In this document: piece by piece, positions 6,585-15,710 of the stretch
How positions within the stretch are numbered: position 1 is the first letter of the stretch
Layout of the letters: each line of letters begins with the position of its first letter
Assembly: GCA_016705125.1 (NCBI GenBank)
Contig: JADIYW010000003.1
Span: 1 to 64,000 of the forward strand
Length of the DNA: 64,000 nucleotides
Direction of reading: 5' to 3'
Source: Bacteroidota bacterium
GTDB taxonomy: Bacteria > Bacteroidota > Bacteroidia > Chitinophagales > JADIYW01
Notes under the pieces: model-generated
The model's input: the letters and a program-made list of their open reading frames with translations, nothing else
The model's database searches: none
Told to the model about the DNA's origin: nothing
Position numbers and translations under genes: made by a program

Positions 6585-7457
6585 ATGAAAAATTTGCTGA
6601 TTGGAATTGCTGTTTTATTGGCAATAATTGTAGGATTATTATTGGCAAAACCACTTGAACATTTAATGGTAAAAATGAAGCTGGAAGACAATTTATCTAT
6701 TATGGTAAATAATAAAATTCCATTGACGGCTGAAATAACAGAAAATCCAACTATTTCCATTAATGATGAATTAAATACAACTATTGATGTAAAAGACAAA
6801 TTGCAAATTGCATTAGATGAGGTAATAGATGTGCCATTGAGGATGAATCTAAATGTTCCATTGAATACAGAATTATTAATGAATGATGTTTTGGATTTAG
6901 AATTCGATTTACCGGTTGATATTATGCTTTCGCCCGATGAAATTCAATTGAAACATTTGGTGATTCCATTTAGAAAGGAATTAAATATTAATGATAGCAT
7001 TCCATTAAATGTGAATATTCCGATGGACACAAAAATTAGAACAAATTTTAAGCATTTTCTCAATATGACGCTTCCTGTTAAAGGTAGCATTCCTGTGAGT
7101 TTGATGGTACCGATTCAACAAAAATTGCAGGTGGATGATACACTAATTTTAAATGCTGAAGGCTATGATATTCCTTTTAAAACAACAATACCCGTAAAGG
7201 CCAAAGTGCCTATCAATCAATTAATACACATTGAAGGTACTTTGCTTGTTCCTGTAGACCAAATGGTGAGTATCCCGCTGAAAAAAAATATAAGTGCGCC
7301 TGTTTTGAGTACTTTTAATGCAACTGTAAAAAGTAATACCCCTGTAAAAGTATCGATGTCGAAATTGGATTTGGAAGCTGGTTTTTCTGAGCCTTTGAAA
7401 GTTACAATGGAGGAGTTGAAAATTGATCCTAGTCAAATTAAAATTGAACAGAGATAA
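6585..7457 (+). CDS. Membrane-anchored beta-repeat protein of unknown function
   Basis: I do not recognise this 290-residue protein. Residues 1-25 form one hydrophobic segment (signal anchor or uncleaved signal). Almost all of the rest is built of short repeating blocks, about 15-20 residues long, of alternating hydrophobic residues with a recurring [VI]P[LV] turn (for example VPLRMNLNVPLNTELL, IPLNVNIPMDTKI, IPVSLMVPIQQKL, IPFKTTIPVKAKVPI). This predicts an elongated, all-beta periplasmic structure. There are no cysteines. It is the first gene of a forward run with a nine-base gap to the MORN-protein gene. A role in the envelope is inferred from the anchor only. Confidence 0.75.
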   Translation: MKNLLIGIAVLLAIIVGLLLAKPLEHLMVKMKLEDNLSIMVNNKIPLTAEITENPTISINDELNTTIDVKDKLQIALDEVIDVPLRMNLNVPLNTELLMNDVLDLEFDLPVDIMLSPDEIQLKHLVIPFRKELNINDSIPLNVNIPMDTKIRTNFKHFLNMTLPVKGSIPVSLMVPIQQKLQVDDTLILNAEGYDIPFKTTIPVKAKVPINQLIHIEGTLLVPVDQMVSIPLKKNISAPVLSTFNATVKSNTPVKVSMSKLDLEAGFSEPLKVTMEELKIDPSQIKIEQR

Positions 7458-7466
7458 AAGATTAAA

Positions 7467-9041
7467 ATGAATATTAAAAAATTTATCCAAATTGTCTTTT
7501 TTTCTTTTGCTTTTTTGACGACATTAAAAGGTCAAAAAAGGATATATTTTGATGAAGATTGGAATCCATGTAAAAAATCTGAGGCTAGTTTTTATCGAAT
7601 AAGTTTACCTAAAGATAATTATTTTGAAGTAAAGGATTATTATATATCAGGTAAGTTGCAATTTGAAGGAAAATCAATGGTAAAAGAGGAACCACTTTTA
7701 CATGAAGGAATATCTACTTGGTATTATGAAAATGGTCAAGTTGCTAAAATTCAAGAATTTAAGAATAATATTCCAAACGGAAAGCTCCTTTTTTATTATG
7801 AAGATGGTGTTTTGAAAGCTGAAGGAAATTATGTAAATGGTGAGTTTGATGGATATTATGCTGAATATTTTCCTAGTGGAAAAGTTTATGGAGAATCTAC
7901 TCTAAAAAATGGTGTCTTTAATGGAAATTATAAAATGTACTTTAGTGAAGATAAACTCAAATTTGATGTCAACTATATTGATGGCAAGGTAGAGGGTGAA
8001 TATGCTTTCTACTCCAATAATGGAATTTTTAATAAAGGGACTTCCAAAAATGGGATACAACATGGGCAATGTTATGACTATTTTTATGAAGGTGAATTGC
8101 GTCGAATATATACAGCAATCGATGGATTCGTAGATGGACAGATGATTGAGTTTTCGCCTAAAGGAGATACTGTTACGAAGAGTTATTTTGAAATGGGTAT
8201 TCCTATTTATTTTGATTGTCAACATATTGGAAATATCAATGGGAATATCTATAAGGCAAAAATGAAACTTATTGATAGTATTGAGGTTTGGGAGATATTT
8301 AGAAAAGATATAAAGATTATAGATGCTTATTTTAAATTTGGTTATAAAACAAATGTTTGGAATATTTTTTCTTATGATGGAGAAAAGCTATTAATGTCTT
8401 TAGATTATTCAAATTCAGATTGCTATGATAAATATTTGCAAAAATGCAGAGAGCCTTTTGATCCATTTTGTTTTTTAAGTAAAAGATTTGATTTTGATAG
8501 TGATATGATTGAGGACGACACTTGTAAAGGAGTAATTGTTAAAAATTTTGTTTCTACTAGTGAAATTAAAAAATTGCATCCATTTTATTATTTTGAAAAA
8601 TCAAACGGGTTTGGAGGAAGTAGTATGGATGAAATTGTGTCTGATGAAATTGTAGAAAGTAAAAATTTTCAAACAAAGAATAATTGTTATGATATAGATG
8701 ACAGTCCTTCTAATTCTACATTATGCAAACGAAAGATTGGAAATTATACTTATCTTATTTATGCTTCGGAAAGTGTGGATAAATTAAAGCAAATAAAAGA
8801 ACAAATTGCTCCGAAAGATGATCAAATTTGTTTTTTTTATGAGAAATTATTGAATAATAATAAAAATAATGGACATCGTTTTATGGCATTTGCATTGAGT
8901 GATGTCATAAAAAATGCTTTAAAAAATAAAACTATTGATGATATTATGATTATTGATGACTTAGAAAATAATATTTTTACAGCCGAGTCTTTTTCTGGAT
9001 TGTCAGCGTATGATGTATTAATGGATGAAATTGAACAATAA
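7467..9041 (+). CDS. Secreted MORN-repeat-variant protein
   Basis: A 524-residue product with an N-terminal signal peptide (about residues 1-22, ending LKGQ). Residues 60-250 contain at least seven copies of the MORN-like/YwqK-type unit, such as YYENGQVAKIQEFKNNIPNG, YYEDGVLKAEGNYVNG and YFPSGKVYGESTLKNG. These repeats are common in Bacteroidota secreted proteins, where their role is mostly unknown. The C-terminal half (260-524) has no motif I recognise and ends with a helical, acidic tail (SAYDVLMDEIEQ). It follows the beta-repeat gene by nine bases and precedes the lipase gene by 33, so probably belongs to one operon. Confidence 0.82.
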   Translation: MNIKKFIQIVFFSFAFLTTLKGQKRIYFDEDWNPCKKSEASFYRISLPKDNYFEVKDYYISGKLQFEGKSMVKEEPLLHEGISTWYYENGQVAKIQEFKNNIPNGKLLFYYEDGVLKAEGNYVNGEFDGYYAEYFPSGKVYGESTLKNGVFNGNYKMYFSEDKLKFDVNYIDGKVEGEYAFYSNNGIFNKGTSKNGIQHGQCYDYFYEGELRRIYTAIDGFVDGQMIEFSPKGDTVTKSYFEMGIPIYFDCQHIGNINGNIYKAKMKLIDSIEVWEIFRKDIKIIDAYFKFGYKTNVWNIFSYDGEKLLMSLDYSNSDCYDKYLQKCREPFDPFCFLSKRFDFDSDMIEDDTCKGVIVKNFVSTSEIKKLHPFYYFEKSNGFGGSSMDEIVSDEIVESKNFQTKNNCYDIDDSPSNSTLCKRKIGNYTYLIYASESVDKLKQIKEQIAPKDDQICFFYEKLLNNNKNNGHRFMAFALSDVIKNALKNKTIDDIMIIDDLENNIFTAESFSGLSAYDVLMDEIEQ

Positions 9042-9074
9042 TTTGAACATTTGGTTAACTATAAAAAGGGTAAA

Positions 9075-10376
9075 ATGAAAAATTTGAAATTTATATTTGT
9101 TTTGTTTGTAATTTCTATTTCTTGTAAGAAAGAAAGCAAAACCATTGAGGAAACGCCTATCCCAACGGATAAAGTGCCCATTGTAATGATGCATGGTGTG
9201 CTTGCAGCAGGCGATACTTACGAACAGCAATTTTTAAGATTTACATCTAATGGTTACGACCCACGTGTGGTTTATGTTTTTGATTGGAATTCAATAGGAT
9301 TGGGAGCAAATAATGAAGTTTTGTTAGATAAGTTTATTGACGATATTTTGGAAAAAACGGGGCAAACTCAAGTGAATTTAGTTGGCCATTCTGCTGGTGG
9401 TGGACTTGGATATGGATATTGTGATAATGCGAGTCGGGCAGCAAAAATTGCCCACTATGTGCATATTGGAAGCGGTGGAATTACTAAACCAGCTGGGCCA
9501 AATGCCACACCGATTCCTACCATGGTAATTTGGTCGGATGGAGATAAAGTAGCTAGTTCGGGCAACGTAGAGGGTTGTACAAATGTAGAATTGATTGATA
9601 AAGACCATTACCAAGTGGCCACTAGTCAGGAAGCATTTAAAGAGATGTATAAGTTTTTCAACAATAATAATGAGCCTACCACCTTGGAGATTGTTGGCGA
9701 TGAAATTATTAAGCTTTCAGGTAGAGTAATTACTTTTGGTGAAAACCAAGCTGGAGCAAGTGCTAAAGTAAATATTTATGAATTAGACCCAAATACGGGT
9801 TTTAGAAAACAAACCAATCCTGACGCAAGTTTTGTAGCTGATAGTAAAGGAAATTGGGGAGACTTTACAGCCAAACCACTCACCTATTATGAGTTTGAAG
9901 CAATTCCAAAAAATCCTACAGAACGTACTATTCATTATTATCGAGAACCTTTCAAAAAATCAGATAAAATTGTTTACCTCCGTATTTTTCCACCAAAAGG
10001 AAGTATTGCCGAGGGTATCCTGTCGGGTTTACCAAAAGATGATGAACAATCTGTAAACGCATTTTTTGGTGCTAACCAAGCTATTGTTTCTGGAAGAGAT
10101 GTATTTATTGCAAATGGTGATACGCTTAGTAAGCCAAAATTTGCACAAGATACATATACTACAATAGCCATGTTTTTGTATGATAACAACAAAAATGGAG
10201 CCTCAGATTTAAATTCCTTTGGGGCATTTGCAAATAGTGCTTTTTTAAAATTTGTCGATTTTTATGTTCCTGCAACTACTCCACAAACGAATACTTTTTA
10301 TTTAAATGGAAGGGTTTTGAAAAGTAGAAATTGGCCTTCTAAAACAAATGGAGTTAGCGTGATTGTTTTTGATTAA
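9075..10376 (+). CDS. Lipoprotein alpha/beta-hydrolase, lipase-like
   Basis: I chose the ATG at 9075 (AAAAAGGG upstream) over a GTG at 9051 because it gives a clean lipoprotein signal ending in SISCKK, with Cys17 as the lipidated residue. The hydrolase domain has VPIVMMHGVLAAGDTYEQQF (oxyanion region) and the nucleophile elbow GHSAGG (about residues 111-116), followed by WSDGDKV and DHYQV, which probably supply the acid and base. From about residue 210 a second domain, rich in beta-strands, resembles the extra domain of some secreted triacylglycerol lipases. It should act at the outer membrane or periplasm on lipid esters. The substrate is inferred. Confidence 0.82.
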   Translation: MKNLKFIFVLFVISISCKKESKTIEETPIPTDKVPIVMMHGVLAAGDTYEQQFLRFTSNGYDPRVVYVFDWNSIGLGANNEVLLDKFIDDILEKTGQTQVNLVGHSAGGGLGYGYCDNASRAAKIAHYVHIGSGGITKPAGPNATPIPTMVIWSDGDKVASSGNVEGCTNVELIDKDHYQVATSQEAFKEMYKFFNNNNEPTTLEIVGDEIIKLSGRVITFGENQAGASAKVNIYELDPNTGFRKQTNPDASFVADSKGNWGDFTAKPLTYYEFEAIPKNPTERTIHYYREPFKKSDKIVYLRIFPPKGSIAEGILSGLPKDDEQSVNAFFGANQAIVSGRDVFIANGDTLSKPKFAQDTYTTIAMFLYDNNKNGASDLNSFGAFANSAFLKFVDFYVPATTPQTNTFYLNGRVLKSRNWPSKTNGVSVIVFD

Positions 10377-10385
10377 AAATTTGAA

Positions 10386-11486
10386 ATGAATAATCCCCTT
10401 AAAAAAAACGAAATCCATATTTCTGAATTAGATGGTTTGCGAGGAATTGCAATCATTATCGTAGTTTTTTTTCATTACTGGACAATGGCTATAGTTCCTT
10501 TTGGTAAAGCATCTAAACTGATAATTGGTTTTTCGAGCCTTTTTTGGAGCGGTGTTGATTTGTTTTTTGTATTGTCTGGTTTTTTAATTGGCGGAATTTT
10601 AATTCGAAACAGGACATCACCCAATTATTTTAAGACATTTTATATAAGACGATTTACGAGAATATTTCCGATTTATTTCTTGTCATTAGCATTGTTTTTT
10701 ATTTGCAGTAGTATTCCGTTTTTTATGCAAATTCCTGACTTAATAAATTCTCCAATTCCCATTTGGCCATTTGGATTATTTATTCAGAATTTTTTTATCA
10801 TTCCCGATAATTTAACACCTGCATGGTTGGTGCCAACTTGGTCATTAGCCATTGAAGAGCAATTTTATCTATTTATTCCATTAATTGTTTATTTTTTACC
10901 ACCAAAAAAATTGCCCTATTTTATAACAGCCCTTATTATAATAGCTATTGGATTAAAAATACATTTTGGAAGAGGTATTTCAGATTTTTATACTCCTGAC
11001 AGGTATATAGGTTTATTGTTGGGTATTTTAATTGCCTTTTTTTTCAATCACAAAACCTTTTGGAATTGGATTTTTGTAAATAAACGAATTTGGTCATTGG
11101 TTACTTTTTTGGTATTTGTTTGTGGTGCTTGGATGATTAAATTAGATAAATACAATATTATATTCGTTTTCGTTTGGTTAGCTATATTTTATAGTTTTAT
11201 CTTAATTACGATTCTATCAAATAAAATGAATTTATTTTCTAGGTTTTGCAATCAAAATTGGCTTAAAACATGGGGTAAATATTCCTATGGAATTTATATC
11301 ATCCATATTCCTGTTTTTTATATTTTAAATTTTGTGCTTTTCAACGAAGCAAAATTAGTCATTAATGATTATTTCGATTTGTTTAAACCAGTTGTATCAG
11401 TTGTAATTTCTTTTGGATTAGCCTTTTTAAGTTATCATTTAATGGAAAAAAAGTTTTTAAATTTTGGAAAGAAGTTTAGCTATTAA
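10386..11486 (+). CDS. Membrane acyltransferase, acyltransferase-3 family
   Basis: The 366-residue protein has about ten transmembrane segments and the family signatures LDGLRGIAIIIVVFFHY (N-terminus, with the catalytic-type His in the first helix), GVDLFFVLSGFLIGGIL, YIRRFTRIFPIYF and WSLAIEEQFYLF. Acyltransferase-3 (OafA/YrhL-like) proteins transfer acyl groups, usually acetyl, to sugars of O-antigens, capsules or other surface glycans. It follows the lipase gene by nine bases. The acceptor glycan is unknown; no polysaccharide biosynthesis locus is adjacent. Confidence 0.9.
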   Translation: MNNPLKKNEIHISELDGLRGIAIIIVVFFHYWTMAIVPFGKASKLIIGFSSLFWSGVDLFFVLSGFLIGGILIRNRTSPNYFKTFYIRRFTRIFPIYFLSLALFFICSSIPFFMQIPDLINSPIPIWPFGLFIQNFFIIPDNLTPAWLVPTWSLAIEEQFYLFIPLIVYFLPPKKLPYFITALIIIAIGLKIHFGRGISDFYTPDRYIGLLLGILIAFFFNHKTFWNWIFVNKRIWSLVTFLVFVCGAWMIKLDKYNIIFVFVWLAIFYSFILITILSNKMNLFSRFCNQNWLKTWGKYSYGIYIIHIPVFYILNFVLFNEAKLVINDYFDLFKPVVSVVISFGLAFLSYHLMEKKFLNFGKKFSY

Positions 11487-11523
11487 TATATAATTTAATT
11501 TCCATTTAGAATAATTTAATTTC

Positions 11524-11531
11524 TATTTTTG
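11524..11531 (+). promoter_or_regulatory. -7 box TATTTTTG upstream of acs
   Basis: Matches TAnnTTTG and ends 18 bases before the acs ATG. This suggests acs has its own promoter as well as possible read-through from the acyltransferase gene. No clear -33 box. Confidence 0.4.
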
Positions 11532-11549
11532 ACCATATAAAATATAGCA

Positions 11550-13445
11550 ATGAAGCACCAGATTAAATCGTTAGAACAATACCATTCTGATTATAAATTA
11601 AGTATTGAAAATCCAGAAATATTTTGGGCTGATATTGCCGAAACCTTTGTTTGGAAAAAAAAGTGGGATAATGTATTAGATTGGAATTTTGAAAAGCCAG
11701 ATATAAAATGGTTTATAAATGGAAAATTGAATATTACGGAAAACTGTTTGGATCGACATTTGGAAATTCGTGGAGACAAACCAGCCATAATTTGGGAGCC
11801 AAATTCGTCAGATGAACCAAACAGAATTATAACTTATAAGGAGTTACATGAGGCTGTTTGTCGGTTTTCGAATGTATTGCAAAATAACGGAATTGTAAAA
11901 GGCGATAGAGTTTGTTTATATATGCCGATGGTGCCAGAATTAACTATTGCTGTTTTGGCATGTGCACGAGTGGGTGCAATTCATTCAGTCGTTTTTGCAG
12001 GTTTTTCTGCGCAATCCCTTTCTGATAGAATAAACGATTCTGATTGTAAAATTTTAATTACGGCAGATGGACTTTTTAGGGGAAATAAAACTGTTAATTT
12101 AAAAGAAATATGTGACGAAGCACTTAAAACTACCCCATCTATTGAAAAAGTTATAGTTTATAAACGAACTGCCGATACTATTGACATGAAAATGGGTAGA
12201 GACGTTTGGTGGCATAGCGAAATGAATAAAGCAGCAACAAAATTTGATGCCATTGAAATGGATAGTGAAGATGAATTGTTTATACTTTATACCTCTGGAA
12301 GTACTGGAAAACCGAAAGGAGTAGTACATACTTGTGCTGGATATATGGTTTATACCTATTATACTTTTTTGAATGTATTTCAGTACGAAGAGGATGATAT
12401 TTTTTGGTGTACAGCTGATGTGGGCTGGGTTACTGGGCATTCGTATATCATTTATGGTCCTTTGCTTAATGGTGCCACAACAGTAATGTTTGAAGGCATT
12501 CCTACTTACCCTGATGCTGGTCGTTTTTGGGCAACAATTGATAAATTACAAGTTTCCAAATTCTATACTGCGCCTACTGCTATCCGTTCATTAATGGCGA
12601 GTGGTTTAGACTTTGTGAAACCTTATAAATTGGATTCATTAAAGGTATTGGGTAGTGTTGGTGAGCCAATAAATGAAGAGGCTTGGTTTTGGTATCATGA
12701 TAATATTGGAAAAGAAAGATGCCCAATTGTTGATACTTGGTGGCAAACCGAAACTGGTGGTATTTTGATTTCTCCGATTGCATATGTTACACCAACCAAG
12801 CCAACTTTTGCTACACTTCCGTTGCCAGGGGTTCAACCGATTTTGGTAAACCAACAAGGCGAAGAAATTGTAGAAAATGGCGTAGAAGGTTTACTTTGTA
12901 TGAAATTTCCTTGGCCATCTATTATCCGAACAACTTATGGAGATCATGAAAGATGCAGACAGGCTTATTTCAGCACATTCAAAAATTTGTATTTCACAGG
13001 TGATGGCTGTCGTAGAGACGAAGATGGTTATTATAGAATCATTGGAAGGGTGGATGATGTGATGAATGTAAGTGGGCATCGATTAGGAACTGCCGAAGTA
13101 GAAAATGCAATAAACGAGCATCCTAATATTATTGAAAGTGCTGTAGTCGGTTATCCGCATGATATTAAAGGGCAAGGGATTTATGCATTTGTAATCTGCG
13201 ACAAACAGGTTAACGATATTTCATTATTTACAAAAGAGGTGAATGAGGTGATTAGCAAAATTATTTCGCCAATAGCCAAGCCCGACCGAATTCAAATTGT
13301 ATCAGGCTTGCCAAAAACGAGAAGTGGTAAAATAATGCGACGAATTTTACGAAAAATTGCGGAGGGAGATTTTAGTAATTTAGGTGATACAAGCACATTG
13401 TTAGATCCAACTGTAGTGGATGAAATTATAAGGAATAGGAAATGA
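11550..13445 (+). CDS. acs: Acetyl-CoA synthetase
   Basis: A 631-residue AMP-forming acetyl-CoA synthetase of usual length. The phosphate-binding loop is YTSGSTGKPKGVVHT (about residues 249-263). The acetate-pocket region VGWVTGHSYIIYGPLLNGAT and the core motif DTWWQTETGG are present, and near the C-terminus KTRSGKIMRRIL carries the catalytic lysine that is reversibly acetylated in this family. It converts acetate, ATP and CoA to acetyl-CoA, AMP and PPi in the cytoplasm. In this window it fits with the glyoxylate-shunt pair aceB-aceA at 22.3-25.2 kb, which would allow growth on acetate. Confidence 0.95.
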   Translation: MKHQIKSLEQYHSDYKLSIENPEIFWADIAETFVWKKKWDNVLDWNFEKPDIKWFINGKLNITENCLDRHLEIRGDKPAIIWEPNSSDEPNRIITYKELHEAVCRFSNVLQNNGIVKGDRVCLYMPMVPELTIAVLACARVGAIHSVVFAGFSAQSLSDRINDSDCKILITADGLFRGNKTVNLKEICDEALKTTPSIEKVIVYKRTADTIDMKMGRDVWWHSEMNKAATKFDAIEMDSEDELFILYTSGSTGKPKGVVHTCAGYMVYTYYTFLNVFQYEEDDIFWCTADVGWVTGHSYIIYGPLLNGATTVMFEGIPTYPDAGRFWATIDKLQVSKFYTAPTAIRSLMASGLDFVKPYKLDSLKVLGSVGEPINEEAWFWYHDNIGKERCPIVDTWWQTETGGILISPIAYVTPTKPTFATLPLPGVQPILVNQQGEEIVENGVEGLLCMKFPWPSIIRTTYGDHERCRQAYFSTFKNLYFTGDGCRRDEDGYYRIIGRVDDVMNVSGHRLGTAEVENAINEHPNIIESAVVGYPHDIKGQGIYAFVICDKQVNDISLFTKEVNEVISKIISPIAKPDRIQIVSGLPKTRSGKIMRRILRKIAEGDFSNLGDTSTLLDPTVVDEIIRNRK

Positions 13446-13474
13446 AAGTTGGCTTTAGATTACTCTTTTAATCT

Positions 13475-13681
13475 TTAAACCAATTCCACCTTGTTTCCTT
13501 CAAATTCTACAATTGTACCTTTTCCAAGTTTATTACGGCGTCGAAATTCGACAGTGCCGTTTACTTTCACATAACCCTCATCTATTAGGCTATTTGCCAT
13601 GGAACCACTTTCACACCACCCCATTGCTTTAACCAATTGGTTCAATTGAATGATGTCTTTATTTATTTCAAATTTATCCAT
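13475..13681 (-). CDS. Small S4-domain RNA-binding protein (YbcJ-like)
   Basis: A 68-residue protein consisting of one S4 domain: LNQLVKAMGWCESGSMANSLIDEGYVKVNG, then a basic FRRRNKLGKG turn. Such YbcJ/YaaA-type proteins bind RNA; their physiological target is not established. The ATG lies two bases after the murB stop, so it is translated from the same transcript. Confidence 0.85.
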   Translation of the reverse strand: MDKFEINKDIIQLNQLVKAMGWCESGSMANSLIDEGYVKVNGTVEFRRRNKLGKGTIVEFEGNKVELV

Positions 13682-13683
13682 TT

Positions 13684-14697
13684 CTATATAAAATTAACTT
13701 CAGCACTTAATAAAATTCCAAATTTTATTTCTACTTCTTTTTGTACCAAAATGGCATGATTATAAATTTCAATTCCACTTGCATTGCCATAATTTACAAT
13801 CACTAAAGCCTGTTTTGCATGGTTGCCAGTATTGCCGTATTTTTTGCCTTTAAATCCGCATTGTTCAATTAACCAAGCAGCGGGAATTTTTACATTTCCA
13901 TTGGGTAAATCGTATTTCGGCATTGAAGGAAATAGCAAAAATAATTCTGAATATTTTTCGATAGAAACTTCTGGGTTTTTGAAAAAACTGCCAGCATTTC
14001 CGATTTCTTTTGGGTTAGGAAGTTTGGAATTCCTAATTTCAATTATGGCATTACTTACATCTTTTATAGTTGGGTTAACACATCCATTTTCAATCAATTT
14101 TTTCTGGATATCTCCATAATTAAGGTTCAAAACTGGTTTTTTATTTAGCCTAAATGTTACGGAATAAATGAAAAATTTATTCTTTTGTTGGTTTTTAAAA
14201 ATGCTTTCTCTGTATCCAAATTGACAATCATTATTGTTAAAAATAATGGTTTCTCCTGTTGTCAAATCTATTGCTTCTAATGACTCAAATACATCTTTTA
14301 TTTCTACACCATAAGCACCTATATTTTGCATGGGAGCAGCACCCACAGTTCCGGGAATTAGGGATAAATTTTCAATTCCACCTAAATTTTTATCTACACA
14401 ATAAAGCACCAAATCGTTCCATTGTGTTCCCGAGTAACTTTTTAAATATACATATTCATCCGTTTCTCTTTCAATTTCAATCCCTTTTATCTCATTTTTA
14501 ATCACTAAACCTCCATAATCTTTCAAAAATAAAATATTACTTCCTCCTCCAAGAAATAGTTTCTTTGCATATTTTGAAAACTCATTTTGGATTAAATTAA
14601 TTATTTCTGTTTTGCTTTTAACCACACAGAATGAACTAGCAGTAATATCCAAACCAAATGTATTGTAGTCTTTTAGCGAGATATTGGATTGAATCAT
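13684..14697 (-). CDS. murB: UDP-N-acetylenolpyruvoylglucosamine reductase
   Basis: A 337-residue type I MurB. The N-terminal NTFGLD motif, FAD-binding GGGSNILFL (about residues 50-58), LIPGTVGAAPMQNIGAYGVE (112-131), YRES and the catalytic-serine motif GNAGSFFKNP (about 232-241) are all present. It reduces the enolpyruvyl ether to UDP-MurNAc in peptidoglycan synthesis, using NADPH and FAD in the cytoplasm. A TATATTTG box (reverse complement of 14703-14710) ends only five bases before the ATG, so the mRNA may be leaderless. The S4-domain gene follows directly. Confidence 0.95.
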   Translation of the reverse strand: MIQSNISLKDYNTFGLDITASSFCVVKSKTEIINLIQNEFSKYAKKLFLGGGSNILFLKDYGGLVIKNEIKGIEIERETDEYVYLKSYSGTQWNDLVLYCVDKNLGGIENLSLIPGTVGAAPMQNIGAYGVEIKDVFESLEAIDLTTGETIIFNNNDCQFGYRESIFKNQQKNKFFIYSVTFRLNKKPVLNLNYGDIQKKLIENGCVNPTIKDVSNAIIEIRNSKLPNPKEIGNAGSFFKNPEVSIEKYSELFLLFPSMPKYDLPNGNVKIPAAWLIEQCGFKGKKYGNTGNHAKQALVIVNYGNASGIEIYNHAILVQKEVEIKFGILLSAEVNFI

Positions 14698-14702
14698 GGT
14701 GG

Positions 14703-14710
14703 CAAATATA
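14703..14710 (-). promoter_or_regulatory. -7 box TATATTTG directly in front of murB
   Basis: Perfect TAnnTTTG on the reverse strand, only five bases from the murB ATG at 14697. If used, transcription would begin at or next to the start codon. No TTTG -33 box at the right spacing. Confidence 0.4.
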
Positions 14711-14735
14711 GTTGAATTGATTATATTTTAATTTT

Positions 14736-15698
14736 TCAATTTATTAAAATTTCAAACGACTTTTTAATACAGGATTGAGGATTAAGTAATTCGCATTTGT
14801 TTCTGTTCAAATCATTCGTTTTGGCCAACATTGGTTCTATGCAGATATATGGCTTTTCAATTTTATTTGGTGCATAAATTTGCCCAAATTTATAATCTCC
14901 GAAGTTTATTTCAAAATTAGTTGCTGCCTGATTTGTAGAACATGTTTTTGTTTGATCTAATTCCTCAAATCCATGGTCAAAATAGTTGTTGGAAAGTGAA
15001 ATTTTATCATCAATAAATCCTTCAAAAACTGATTCTTTTGCCAAAGCACCATCATTTGGAATCATCAATTTATTTGATAGTAGTACATTTTTAAAAGGGA
15101 TATTAATTTCCAAATTATCAGTATCTAATGCATCAATTGCAAAATAAGGATGAAATCCACTTGACAAAGGCATTGGTTTATTTCCATCATTGATATACAA
15201 AACTTCAATTGAAATACCATTGTTTGTTAAAGTAGTTTTCATTTCCAATGTATGTTCAAAGGGGAAAATAGCCAATTCAAATTCATCCCTAAATTCAACT
15301 GTTGCAATATGACTGATACCTTCGGAGTGATTAACAATTGCTTTCGTTTTCCATTTGTCGGATTTTAATAATAAGCCATGTAATGGTAAATTATTCCCAT
15401 CTCTTGGTATAATGGATTGAAAGGCTTTTGGAAAATGGTGCTTGTTTTGTTCAATAAAAATAAAATCACCCTCGAGCCTATTTGCCCAAGGATGCATAAA
15501 CGGAATTCCTGCTAATTGGGATATGTTTTTATATGCTTTTAATTCATAAGGAAAATACAAATATTCCTTATTTTTTTTCAAAATAGAGCAAATGGTATTG
15601 CCAATATTTACTGCAATTTTTAAACTTAAATCGCTAGCTATTGACCATAATTTTACAAGTTCAATACCATTTTCAACTAAAATCTCAGACTTGAACAA
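14736..15698 (-). CDS. Aldose 1-epimerase family protein
   Basis: A 320-residue galactose-mutarotase-like protein. Conserved stretches are PFMHPWANRLEG (about residues 66-77), LPLHGLLL with the first catalytic-type His, and SSGFHPYFAID with the second His region. The family interconverts alpha and beta anomers of aldoses. The match to classical GalM is moderate, and several Bacteroidota relatives act on other sugar phosphates. It is cytoplasmic with no signal peptide. It is preceded by the SDR gene (12-base gap) and followed by murB (38 bases). Confidence 0.85.
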   Translation of the reverse strand: MFKSEILVENGIELVKLWSIASDLSLKIAVNIGNTICSILKKNKEYLYFPYELKAYKNISQLAGIPFMHPWANRLEGDFIFIEQNKHHFPKAFQSIIPRDGNNLPLHGLLLKSDKWKTKAIVNHSEGISHIATVEFRDEFELAIFPFEHTLEMKTTLTNNGISIEVLYINDGNKPMPLSSGFHPYFAIDALDTDNLEINIPFKNVLLSNKLMIPNDGALAKESVFEGFIDDKISLSNNYFDHGFEELDQTKTCSTNQAATNFEINFGDYKFGQIYAPNKIEKPYICIEPMLAKTNDLNRNKCELLNPQSCIKKSFEILIN

Positions 15699-15710
15699 AA
15701 TGAAAATTAT

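Noticed and set aside
12099..12440. Reverse frame within acs
   Set aside because: Antisense shadow of a strongly conserved gene.
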